From positions 372,001-436,000 of the forward strand of contig NC_085854.1 in assembly GCF_020906515.1 (NCBI RefSeq): a stretch of 64,000 nucleotides of DNA, in the 5' to 3' direction. Numbering within the stretch: position 1 is the stretch's first letter; each line of letters opens with the position of its first letter. The notes beneath the pieces are model-generated. The model ran no database searches. It was not told the DNA's origin and was given only the letters and a program-made list of their open reading frames with translations. Positions 22,644 to 33,695 of the stretch are shown here, piece after piece. A program made the translations under genes and the position numbers. This DNA comes from Vanrija pseudolonga. Lineage: Eukaryota > Basidiomycota > Tremellomycetes > Trichosporonales > Trichosporonaceae.

Positions 22644-24203
22644 CTAATTCTTCTTCTTCTCGTCCTCTGAAGCCACCACAGCCCCGCTCTTGGGCAACTG
22701 GACCACCTGCGCCTCGGCGTCCTCGACCCCCTCAACGTCCGCCGCCTCCACCTCGTCATTGGGCCCGTTAAGGTCGACGCCGATACGGCGCACGACCAGC
22801 CAAGTGGGCAGCAGCGCGACGCCCCACAGCGCAAAGTTGAGCGACGCCGATCCGAGGTGCGCGAAGCTCTTGACTGAGCTGGTGCCGTACGCTACGGCGA
22901 AGGACGCCGACTGGACCGAGCGCAGGAGGCCGACGATGCGGGTTTCGTTTTCGTGGGTCTTGGAGACTGGAGGGGCGGGTAAGCACATGATCGACATACC
23001 AACACCCACTAGCCTTGCACACGAAGAAGGTGTACACGAACGACGCTTGGAAGTTGGCGCTGATGAGCACATACACCGCGAACGTGCGCCCGAATAGCGG
23101 CGACGTCCAGTCGATGGCCTTCTTGGAGGGGAAGTTGGCCTCGAGGACAATGACCCACGTCCACCACGCGCCGGCGGTGACCACGATCCAGAGGAAGGCT
23201 GCGCGTGCGCGCGTCTTGAGCGGTATGCGCTTGACGTCGAGGAAGCCGCCGACGAGGTTACCAAGCAGCACGCTCGCCCACGCCGCGACGAACGAGCCGA
23301 GCGCGCGCACGCGCACGGTGAAATACGACGCCATGTACGTGTTGACATACGAGTCCGGAAACACGCCCTGGAAGAAGAACGGGACGAGGAGCAGGATCTC
23401 CTTGGTGAAGAAGACGCGCGCGGTGCCCTTGACCTCGTCCCATGCCGTGCGGCCATTGTACAGCTTGACCTTTTTCCCGTCGCGCCGCTGGATGGTGTGC
23501 GGTTTCGGCAGGAGGAAAGACACGAACGCGCCTGCGGCCTGGAGGGCGATGAAGACGAGGTAGACTTTGGGGTTGATGGCGCCCGCTTCGCCGCGGGAGG
23601 CGTTCACGCCGAGGTTGATTGCGCCGCCGACGATCTGCCCGGCAACGCGGAACGACATCCAGATGCCGAGCGACAGGCCGATACGGTACGGCTCGGGGTA
23701 GGCGAGCGCGACGGCCGCCTCAATGGCCCAGAACAGACCCGCAGAAATACCGCACGTCGCGGCGCCGAAGAGCACCAGCCAGCCGGTTCCGTACTTGTTG
23801 TTCGTGTACAGCCCGGCCAGATACGGGCTGAAGCCGACCCCGCCGAGGAAGAGCGCCCAGTTCACCCCGACGAGGTTGAGCACCGTCGAGCCGAGGAAGG
23901 CGGTGAGTACCATGATGCTGCATGTGAGTGCGTTGGCCGCGTTGACGAGGAACTGAGTGGGGTTAGCCGCGCCGGTGAGAGGCTTGGGTTTGAGGCTCAC
24001 CGGGCTCGCTTGGCCGCCGCCGCCGATCGAGTTCATCGCCCACCACACTGGCGAGCGTCAGCTGGTTGTCGGCGAGGCTACTCACACCCCGGCGCGGTGA
24101 AGTTGCAGATGCCGACAATGACGATGGCGTACATCGGCGAGCGGTACCACACGCGCTTGGTGGTGGCCTCGGGCGGCTCTTGGACTGCATGAGTGGGGGA
24201 CAT
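22644..24203 (-). CDS. UNC93-like major facilitator superfamily protein
   Basis: The exons are 24086-24203, 24001-24047, 23010-23952 and 22644-22966 (476 residues). The first membrane segment, MYAIVIVGICNFTAPG, runs into WWAMNSIGGGG, the conserved start of fungal UNC93/DUF895 proteins. About eleven further hydrophobic segments follow, with a central loop (QRRDGKKVKLYNGRTAWDEV) and a charged C-terminal tail. UNC93-like proteins are membrane proteins of the MFS fold. Substrates are mostly unknown, although ion-channel regulation and transport have both been proposed. The first 47-base internal exon is short but keeps the frame. The location is probably the plasma or vacuolar membrane (inference). 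Confidence 0.88.
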
Positions 24204-27029
24204 CGCTAGTGGCGAGGTGGTGCGGCTGCTCGCTGTCGGCGACCCGTCTCGTTATGTACATCTTCCTTCCCACCAACAAAAGCAAGATAAGCACGCGCTC
24301 GCCCGCATGCATCACGCAAGACGGTATATCGAGGTGGAGGTAGGTTGCATCGTGAGATAATCGCAGATGGCGCAATGCGAATGAACATGAGTGCAGGTTG
24401 CTTGCAAGTCATACGCTGCGCTGCGGGGCTCTGTGGACTACTCACACTAGCGGCATGGCGCCGAGACTGGATATCAAAAAGGATCGTTAGTGCCGTGCTC
24501 ATCGCGACGGGCGATGGCGAGTTAGTTCATACCACCACGGGGAGAGTGCCGCGGTAAATGGTGTGGAGGAAACCACTTGGCTGTGTGGAGGGAGTACAAG
24601 GCAGGATAGGAGTGTTGATGACACCAGTGAGGTGACGCTGGTTGCTGAGGCGCCGAGGTGAGAGAAAGTGGAGGGCCCGATGCCCGGCAGCATTGCATCC
24701 CCTGCTTGAAGTCCATAGTCTCTCTCTGCGTGACTTGGGGCTTTGTCGACGACCCAGATCAGAGACAACACCTGGCACTGTTGGAGTGCGAATACTGGAC
24801 AAGAGGAGTGCGTACACTAGACAAGATCTTAAAGGTAGTCGTAAGGTAGTGGCTGCTTGGCATTGAAGACAAACAGCGCCGCGAAGAGGCGTTCGCTGCC
24901 AATCCAGCCTGATAAAGGTGTTGTGTTTGGCGGGTCTCGGAACTGCTCGCTTGCTGTTGGCGTCGTGCATGCCGCCACTGCAAGCCAGGGTGCGAGCGCG
25001 CGAGCATCGATTCCGCCACATGCCCAGCCTAAAGGACTGCGGAGAGGGCCACTTAGGCTTGCGCTGAAACGGCGAGCGGGCGGAGGCGACAACAACGGGC
25101 CGGGGGGTCAGTGCTCGGCGTCACTGTCACTGTCGCTGGCTGGCGAACAGTGAACCACCCACTCGGATCGGGACTGGCCGCGCGAGCTCGCATCGGCTGG
25201 CTACAAGGAGAAGGTCGGCTCGCTCGATCGATCGTCTGGTGCGAGGTGATGCGAGGTGAACGCCGTCAGTGGCTGTGGCTATGGCTCTGGCTGCTCCTCG
25301 CGTCCGCTCTGGCCTCGACAAGACGAGCGTCGTCGACGTCGCCAGTCACCCATGCTGGTGCGTAGGTTACGCGGCGCTCATGTCGTCGTTGACGACGAGA
25401 TGCCAAAGATAGATGCGGTGCGGTGCGAGTATGCGCTTGGTTTCAGTTGCTGCACCTCGCCGATGGTCGCCAACCAGGGTCACCTCGCACCCCAGAGTTG
25501 TTTCCAGCGGCCAGTCTGGAACGTGCATGCAGACAGATCGAGTACGACGGCGCCGATACGCGCGGCGGTGCCGAGCTGCGCGAGCAGGCTGAGCCCCATA
25601 CTGCGGTATGGAGTTTACGGTCGGTCTGGACTCATGGCTCCTCGTTTGTTTCGGGGTCAGTCCTGGTGTCCTGGCTGGTTCCAATCTCAAACTCGTGGCA
25701 ACAGCCAGCGTGACGACATGTGCATGATGGTCCAAAGGCGGGGTCGACCCCGAAAGCCAGTGTGACTGGTCCTGGCTGGCTGGCTGGCTGGCCCAAGTGC
25801 GGTAGTTTGGGTGCAGGAAACAAAAACGCGCAAAGTGCACCCTAAGTATACCTTTGGGAATTCCTTTTGCCTTGTGCGCCGTCGTCGTGCGCGTCGTGTT
25901 TGACGCCGCCGCCGCTGTCGCCGTTGCCAAGCAGCAGCAGAGCTCATTCCGCTGTCCGTGTCCGCCTCCGCGATTAATCATCTCCCCTGCTTGCTTCCCC
26001 GCATATACAACATGTACATTGCGGCGGGCCTGGCAGAGAATCGTGCAACTCGAGAACAAGCACTCGGCGATGGCGTCGGCGGCTCTACTCGCGGGCCCGG
26101 GGGCGCGCGGGATGTGACCCAGATTGATGGGAGCCCCTGGCCGCAGTCCTAGAGCACGTTTCAGTCTAGCGCACACTGGGGGGGGGGGGAAGGGAGAGTG
26201 GCATGCCGCCCAAAGCGCACGCGTCAACTTGGCGCGTCAGGCCTGCGTGCGCCAGCTGGCCCGAGACCCAGCGCGCGAGGGGGCGGCGGCGGGCGTGACG
26301 CCAGAGGGAGGGTGTCCCGAGTAGCCCGACACGTTTTACCCTGAACTACGCGAAGGCGACTTGGACGCCCTGATGGACGCGCCGTGAACCCTGTGCAGAG
26401 AGGGGGGGGGGGCGTCGATGCTCTACGATCAAGTGCTGCCTTTGACGCCCCTCGCTGCGCCCCCCGGTCACTGTGCTGTCAGTGAGCGTTGTCCTCCTCC
26501 CCTGCCATTGTGCCCCAACCCCCTCTCCTTCCCTTGTTCAAATCTGGCCCACCGTAGATTGGCACCAAAATGGGTCGTGGCCCCTTCCCTCGGTGCCCTG
26601 TTTGTTCCCTTTTTGGATGGCGCCGCGCAGTCACCGACAGACCACTGTAGCACACACTGCACCACCCCCCGTCGCATCCACCACACACCCACTGCCCCGT
26701 CCCCCCCGCTCAGTCCTCCTCCTCCTACTCCTCTCCACCTCTCACTGTAACTCATCTCCTCGTCTCATTCCTCTTCTTCGTCTTTGTCTCAAGCCTCGAC
26801 ACTCTCTCTCCCTCTCACTCTCCTTCAACACCCTCTCCACCTCCGACCGACTGTACGAGTTGATCTCTACCGTCCTCGACACCTCCCACCCTCCAACAAC
26901 TCACACTACTCTTGTCTGGATCACCTCGACCCAAACACACCCCTCCTACTACTCAAACCGTTTGTATCTCGACACAACACCTGTCAAGCCCTTCGTTTTC
27001 GACACCTCAACGTAAACTCAAAGCTCACC
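24204..27029. other. 2.8 kb stretch without a recognisable gene
   Basis: This long stretch lies between UNC93-like and GH128 genes. The last 600 bases (26420-27029) are pyrimidine-rich and look like the promoter and long leader of the GH128 gene. G- or C-runs occur at 26179-26190 and 26403-26411. Open frames such as 25367-26227 on the minus strand lack recognisable domains, so I do not call them genes. Confidence 0.45.
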
Positions 27030-28712
27030 ATGTTTGTCAAGCTCGCCACTGTTCTCCCCTACCTCGCTCTCGCTGGCCTTGCCATCGAGGCTGTGCCGGT
27101 AAGTGTTCCTTGTCCTCTTTTTTGCCCTCCTAGTGTTTCGGCCCGGCCTGTCACGCTACACATTCCCCTCGTTCGACCTCCCCGTTCGTTCTCGGTGTAC
27201 ATCTGTGTGTCGTCGCATCCACTGCACATCCCATCCACGTCCACACCACCACAACGTGCTTGGCAGACGCGAGAGGCGCGTGCGCGGTATTCCCTAGGGC
27301 ACTGCGGAGGCGTCGTCGGCCGACTCCCATCGACGCCACCACACCCTTTTCTTCCTTTTACCCATCCCTGACTTGGTGGCCGCATCCTTGACCGCATGAT
27401 CTAACATCCACGCCAGGTCACCGCCTCGTCCAACTCGGTCAACCGTCACCCCCGTGACCGTCACTTCAAGCACATCGGCCGCCATGCCGCTCCTGCCCCC
27501 GTGACCCCCGTCGGCGCCCAGAAGAAGCGTTCCAAGCTTCACCGTCGCGCTGACGGCTCCGTCTGCCGTCCTCGCCCCAAGACTACTACCCAGCAGGTCG
27601 CGGCGGCTGCCCCTGCCCCCACCCCTGCCTCATCGGACAACGGCAACGCTGGCTCCGACGCTGCCGCTGCCTCGCCTTCGCCCGCCGCCGACAACGGTAA
27701 CAGCGGTGCCGCTCCCGCTGCTGACGCCGCCCCCTCGCCTGCCGCCGCCAGCCCCACCCCGGCTGATGGCAACGGCGACGCCGCGCCGTCGGACGCTGCT
27801 CCCTCGCCCTCGATCGTCAACGAGCAGGCCAACGCCAACCCTGCCCCTGCCTCGTCGTCGTCGGCTCCTGCCGCTCCTTCGCAGGCCCCTGCTCCCCCTC
27901 CTTCCAACGGCGGCGCGGGCTCGACTGGCAAGAACGCTGGCTCCAAGCTCGGTCTCGCCTGGCCCAACGGTGACTTCTGGACTCCCGACCAGCCCGACTA
28001 CATTGGCAACTATGTTGGCTCCAAGACTTCGTGGTACTACACCTGGGCTCCTTCGAACGTCGCATCTGGTGACAGCGTCGGCCTCGAGTTCGTTCCCATG
28101 CTCTGGGGTGTCAAGCAGGTCGGCGACTGGAACGCTGCTCGCGGCTCTTGGCCCTCGAGCGTCAAGAACGCCCTCTTCTTCAACGAGCCCAACCAGTCGG
28201 GCCAGTCGGACATTTCGGTCAACGACGCTCTTCAGTACTGGATGAACGACTACCTTCCCGCCCGTACCCAGAACGGCCTCCGTCTTGGTCACGCCGGTAC
28301 CACCTCGGCTCCGAACGGTCTTACCTGGGTCACCGACTTCTACAACGTCTGCACGGGCGCTGGCAACTCTGCTGCCGACTGCTCGGCCGACTTTGTTCCC
28401 GTCCACTACTACGATGTGGACGTTGGCCACTTCCAGTCGTACCTCCAGAACTTCCACCAGGTCACCGGCAAGAACCTCTGGGTCACCGAGTACGCTTGCC
28501 AGAACTTCAACGGCGGTGCTCAGTGCTCTCAGGACCAGACCTGGGCGTTCCACCAGCAGATTGCTGCCTGGATGGACGGCCAGGACTGGATTGAGCGTTA
28601 CGCTCCCTTCGGCTTCATGCGCGACATGCAGGGTGTCAACGGCGACAACGCCCTTATGAACAGCGGCGGTGGCATCACCGACCTCGGCTCGTGGTACATC
28701 AACTCGTCGTAA
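27030..28712 (+). CDS. secreted GH128 beta-1,3-glucanase-like protein
   Basis: The exons are 27030-27098 and 27417-28712 (454 residues). Residues 1-22 are a signal peptide (MFVKLATVLPYLALAGLAIEA). A basic stretch with possible Kex2-type sites (KKR, HRR near 60-70) follows. Then comes a proline/alanine/serine linker to about residue 190 and the catalytic domain (LGLAWPNGDFWTPDQPDYIG onward). Predicted catalytic acids are E280 in FFNEPN and E381 in WVTEYAC, as in GH128 and its Asl1-like relatives. The domain ends at the protein C-terminus. The role is probably remodelling or degrading beta-1,3-glucan in the cell wall. The 318-base first intron is the longest in the window. Codon use is strongly biased, suggesting high expression. 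Confidence 0.92.
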
Positions 28713-29881
28713 GCCTGGCTTCTTCCTTGGTCTCTAGGGGTTTCATTGGTCCGCATAGAGCAAGCAACAGCCTCGGTCAAATCGGCATCACGTTTTCTGA
28801 ACGGACCTTGACGTCAATACACACGCATCTGGCATCTGCTAGGTGTGGATTTTTTTCTATGCCCGCACTTTTGTTACGTTACATTGTGTCTATACCATCA
28901 TCGGCGACTGTATCTGGTATGCATTGCTGAGTCGCACTGACGTGTGTGGAGAGAGGGGCGGGGTGTGTCGTGTTGGGTCTGGTTGTTGGGCAGCTCGTGA
29001 TGGACCGGCTGTGCCAGTCCTGCTTGAAGTGCTTGGCAGTTGCTTGTTTACTTTTGCTTGGCTTGTTTGTCTTGGTGCCACTGTTTACGTTGTGTCAGTC
29101 GTGTTTGTGCATTGTGTCAACGTCGGCTATGTAAGGTAATAAGGTTGTGTGTGGTTGTTAGGTTGGACCGAGGTGGCTTGGTGGCGTCGGCAAGGCGGTG
29201 GCCAAGTCAGACATGAATGGCCGCCACTCATCGATGCACACGACGACGACGGCAACGCCTGCTGCGTCATGGCCACTTTGTGCCTCGTCGTGTGCCTCTC
29301 ATGTCCGCCTGCAATGAAGGTGACGCCGAAGGACGAGTACGACGCCTGGGGTGCAGGGGGCGGAGGGGACGGTGTCGGAGGGGGTTTCAGGTGCGCAGTG
29401 GGCGGAGGGTAGCGGAGCGGAGAGGCGGAACGGCGACGGCCACGTGGCAACACCTTAGCAAGCTAGGATACGATGTACCAGTGTACGCTTCTTGTCCTGC
29501 TCCTCTGAACCGAGATCTGAGCTGCAACAATGCCCTGTAGACGCGTACGAGGACGACCATTCGACCGCCGAGAGACGGGGTAGAATACGCCAGTGTGTTG
29601 TTTACTCCGCCGCCATTGCCGCCACTTTGCCACTGATGACCTACTTGTAATTTTGCTTCCGCTGTCTCACCAAACCGTTAACCCATCCAGCCACCCGTCA
29701 TGACATTTCCGCACGCACTGGTGCAACTTGTTTCCCATCCACAATTAACTGCAAGCAACGCGCAAAAGAGTCATCCACTCAAACAACGCACAGCGCCAAT
29801 ATCCACTCGACAGAGCTGGACGACTGTAAAGCAAGAGAACCGACAGCAAATCACAGCACAGCAGCAAGAGAAACACGCCAA
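28713..29881. other. 1.2 kb region without a recognisable gene
   Basis: This holds the 3' flank of the GH128 gene and the promoter of the acidic orphan gene. Nothing else is supported. Confidence 0.45.
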
Positions 29882-32161
29882 ATGGACCTCGACAACGCGC
29901 CAGGCGTTGACCTCGACGAGGTGATGGAGTACGAGGACGACGCGTTCGAGGGCGACCTCACGATGGAAGAAGGCGAGGGCGACGGCATTGACCCGGATGC
30001 CGAGATGCAGCCCGAGGTGGCCGAGGAGGCAGAAGAGGAGGAGGACGTCGCGTTCGACGAGGAAGGTGGCGAGTGGGCCGGTGATGAGGACGGCGCGGGT
30101 GGCGAGGAAGACGCCGTGGTGGGCGAGGCTGCCGACACAGAGGCAGTCGTGGTCGACGAGGGCGCCGAGGAGACTACGGGCGCCGAGGCACTGCCTGGTG
30201 CGCCCGTCGCGCCCGAGGACGCCCCAGCACCAACAGCGGACGCCGCTGTTGAGGAGCCTCCAGTCGACACCGCCGCGCACACAGCAGCAGACGAAGAAGA
30301 AGAAGTCTACGACGAGACACACGACGAGACCCTCGCGCCGTTGGCCCCGGTCCTCATCCATCTCCCCTCTCTGGGCGCGCGTGCGCTCTTCACCGCGCCC
30401 GAGATCGACGAGGCCGACGCGGACGCACAGCAGCCCGACCTGCCAGTGTACCTCTTGCACCAGGACGAGCTGGCCGAGGAGCCGCTGAGCGCGCTGCTTG
30501 CCGCGCTGCGCCCAGAGCTAGCGAAGGACGGCGAGGCGGTGCCGGGCGAGCTCGTGCTCGTCGAGAAGCAGATGGACTTGAAGATGGGCGAGGTGAGTGG
30601 CCGCAACGTCGTGGGGGTGGCGCATGTGCTGACGATGGTACAGGACGACATCAACCTTCAGAAGATTACCCTGCTGGATATCCTTGCCCTCCATGAGGGC
30701 TGCGGCCTCCCCACGCCGGTGCAGCTGTTCGTCACGTCCGAGCCACGCCGCTTCATCACCCGCTATGAGGCGATCAAGCGCGAGGTCGAGGCCGCCGACG
30801 AGCGCGCACGCAGCGCGCCTCAGTCTGAGCATCTGGAAGAGTACGACGAGTACGAGGGCGACGAGGCTTATGAGGAGGAAGGCGCCGAGGGGTATGAGGA
30901 GGAGGGCGCCGAGGGCGAGGAGGCTGGTGAAGGCGTCTTCGACAAGGAGGCAGACGCCGGCGGCGTGGTGGCCGAGCAGGATGGTGAGCTTGCAGACCTG
31001 TTCCCGGATGACCAAGCTGATATATCAGGTGCGGAAGTCACAGAAGCCGACGCCGAGGCTCCAGAAACCGAAGCCGAGGTTCCCGCCACCGAGGCCGTTA
31101 CCGCCGCCGCCGCCGCTGCAGAAGACACTGGTGCCGAGGCCAACGCCGCGGAAGCCGACGACGCACACGAAGAAGAGTACGAAGACTACGGCGAGGAGTA
31201 CGACGAAGAATACGAGGAAGGCGAGGGCGAGGAGGCCGGCGCCGAGGCTGAGGAGCAACCTGAGGAAGCCGCAGCAGAGCCTACTGCGGCGGACGAGGCA
31301 GCTCCAGATGACCCGACTGCAGCTGAAGCTGAGACTGAAGCTGCAGTCGAGGTCAGGGAGGAGCCTCCTGCCGCAGTGGCTGAGTCTGAGGTTGCTGTCG
31401 AAGCAACTGAGGCCGGAGCTGCTGTCCCTCCAGAGGTGACCGAGGTCACAGAACCTGAGGCCGACGACGACGCGCCTGCTGCCGACGACGCGGAAGCGGA
31501 CGAAGACTACGATGATGCCGACGACGAGTACGGTCTCAAAGGTATTGAGGAAGCGGCTATCCGAGAATCGGCTGTGGAGCCGGAGGACATGCCCGCGACC
31601 GAGGCAGATGCGCCACCCGCTGATGGTGAGTTGCCACTTTGGCAAGCTTGTCTAACGGTCGCAGACACCGGCGCAGAGGCTGCAGGAAGCGACCCATCAC
31701 TTGGATCGACACTCGCTGATGGCGACGAGGCGGCTGAAGAGGCCGCCGACGGAGTTGAAGACGAGTACGCCGAAGAAGAGTACGATGAGCTCGAGCACGG
31801 CGACGACGACGCTGCCGTCGAGGACGTCGCTGAGGACGCCGCCGAGGACGAAGGCGAAGAACCCGCTATTGAAGGAGACGACTATGTGGAAGAAGAGTAC
31901 GATGAGGAGGAGTACGGCGAAGACGAAGGCGAGGAGTATGGCGAGGAGGCAGAGGCGGAGGAGGCCTACGATGAGGAGGTGTACGATGCCGAGGATGGCG
32001 AGGCAGATGCCGACACCGCGCCAGCATCATCAAAACGTCCTTTTGAGGACGACGGTGAAGGCGACAGCCCTGAGAGTGCGGCCAAGAAGCTGCGTGCCGA
32101 GGTGAGCGTCTTTGCGGTTGACTGGGTACATGTACAGCGCTGACTGTTACAGGCTGAGTAA
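29882..32161 (+). CDS. very acidic orphan protein (712 residues)
   Basis: The model has exons 29882-30592, 30644-31625, 31665-32101 and 32153-32161. The protein is dominated by glutamate, aspartate and alanine, with many EEYDEEEYGED-type blocks. One ordered-looking segment remains, about residues 160-300 (LPVYLLHQDELAEEPLSALL, DDINLQKITLLDILALHEGC, TPVQLFVTSEPRRFITRYEA). I do not recognise this segment. A basic SSKRPFEDDGE...AAKKLRAE near the end could be a nuclear signal. The first two introns (51 and 39 bases) are multiples of three without stops, so the unspliced frame stays open. Their donor, branch and acceptor sites are good. A nuclear or chromatin-linked acidic chaperone role is only a guess. 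Confidence 0.7.
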
Positions 32162-33695
32162 TCCCTGGCGCCAGCGTCGACGAGGCCATGCCAGTTGAGC
32201 AACCTTGGCCTGAGCAAAGCCAACGACCTCGGGCCCCGGCCTGATTCATTCTCCACATCCAGCATCATCCTTGCATCGGCACTGCGCAGCGCAGAGCTTG
32301 CTCTGTCACAGTACAGTCCACCCACACAATACTGCATTCCCCCACCAACCCCAAACACACTCCCCCACTTCCTACCCCGCATCTCCCGCACCCCCCATCA
32401 GCAACGTGTGCCGGCGGCATTGTGCTCGCTTGCGTGGTATTCCTCCGGTACCCCACGCACGCACGCCACCACGTTCCTCAAGTCGGCGTCGGCCCACCAA
32501 GCCGACCCACCCCAGCAAGCAATCAACTAACAGAGCGCCTTGTGCGCCGTCGCATTCGTCTCGCCTCCTGACTTTTTCAGCCGTTTCCATCTCCCAGGTC
32601 ATCAAGGTAAGTGCTAACTATAACTGGGGCGTGTGCAGCGACGCGCACAGCGAGCAGACACGCCCATCCCGCCCGCCATTTGTCCATACAACATTGTCTA
32701 TACCCCGCATTTTTCCACCTCCTCTGGTCTGTATGCAACCCAACCGACGGTTGGTGTTCCTGGTGCCTGCAGCCGTCTTCAGCCGTTGCAAGCCTCGTGC
32801 GTGCGTGCGTGTCTGGAGGCCGGTGTGCGTGCAAGGCGAGGGGCAGACACAAGTTTATGCATCGGGTTGTGCCTAGCCGAATTGCGGCTGCTGCGGCTGC
32901 GGCAGTGGAGCGGTATGCGAAAAAAAAAATTGTAGCCGCGGGGTTGGGGTTGGGGGTTGGGTGGGTTTGCGGCAGCGAGGACAACGACGACGCCGTCCGT
33001 GTCGGCTACGATACGTTGCAAGCCAGCCAAGCCGCGCCACGCCACGCATTGACAACATGGGCGGGCGTGGGGTAAGCGGTAGCAGCAGGCGATGCAGTGC
33101 AGCAGCAGCAGCGAGGTATGCGGGCCGTGGCCCGCTCGCATCTCGCTCGAGCGAGCGGTAGTGGGATCTGGCTGGCTGGCTGAGTGTTGGGCTGAACGAG
33201 CCATCGACGCGATACCAAATCTCCCCGCATCGTATTTGCTCTCCCCCGTCGTCGTTTTCAAACCCAACCCATTCGTGCTGTCTTGGCCTGTTGCTGCTGC
33301 ACGCTCGCATCCCGCGCCGCGCACACAGCCCGAGGAATACCAAACAAGCGAGGCCGCCCGTCGTCGCCTGTTGGCTGTTGCCGCCGGCCCCGGCCGCTCT
33401 TGCCTCCTGCCCTGTGAGGGTGCCATTGCCGCACCACCGGCGGCTGCCTGCTCTCTGCCCCCAGTGTCGCCGGCGGCATCTGGCGAGGGGGGCTTCCCTG
33501 ACTTGCACAGCGGGATAGGATTGGCTCGTGGCCGTATTTCCCCTCTGCGGCCGCCTGCTGGCCTTGTTGCTCGAGTTTTGCGTCACCTGCCAGCTGGCCA
33601 GCTGCGCCAGCTAGCCGTTTTTAACCTGCCCCCTCCGAGCGCGCTCCCACATCTTTCTTCCCCCCGCCCTCCCCCCCTCCCCACCACCACCACTC
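32162..33695. other. 1.5 kb region without a recognisable gene
   Basis: This holds the flank of the acidic gene and the promoter of the oxidoreductase. An A-run sits near 32920-32929, and pyrimidine-rich leader sequence lies at 33610-33695. Confidence 0.45.

Noticed and set aside
24527-25021. 164-codon frame on the minus strand
   Set aside because: No recognisable motif and no matching splice sites; probably chance.
25367-26227. Long open frame on the minus strand (286 codons)
   Set aside because: No recognisable domain, unusual amino acid mix and no splice-supported neighbours. Such frames are common by chance in GC-rich DNA.
27630-28553. 307-codon frame opposite the GH128 gene
   Set aside because: Shadow of a strongly codon-biased gene on the other strand.
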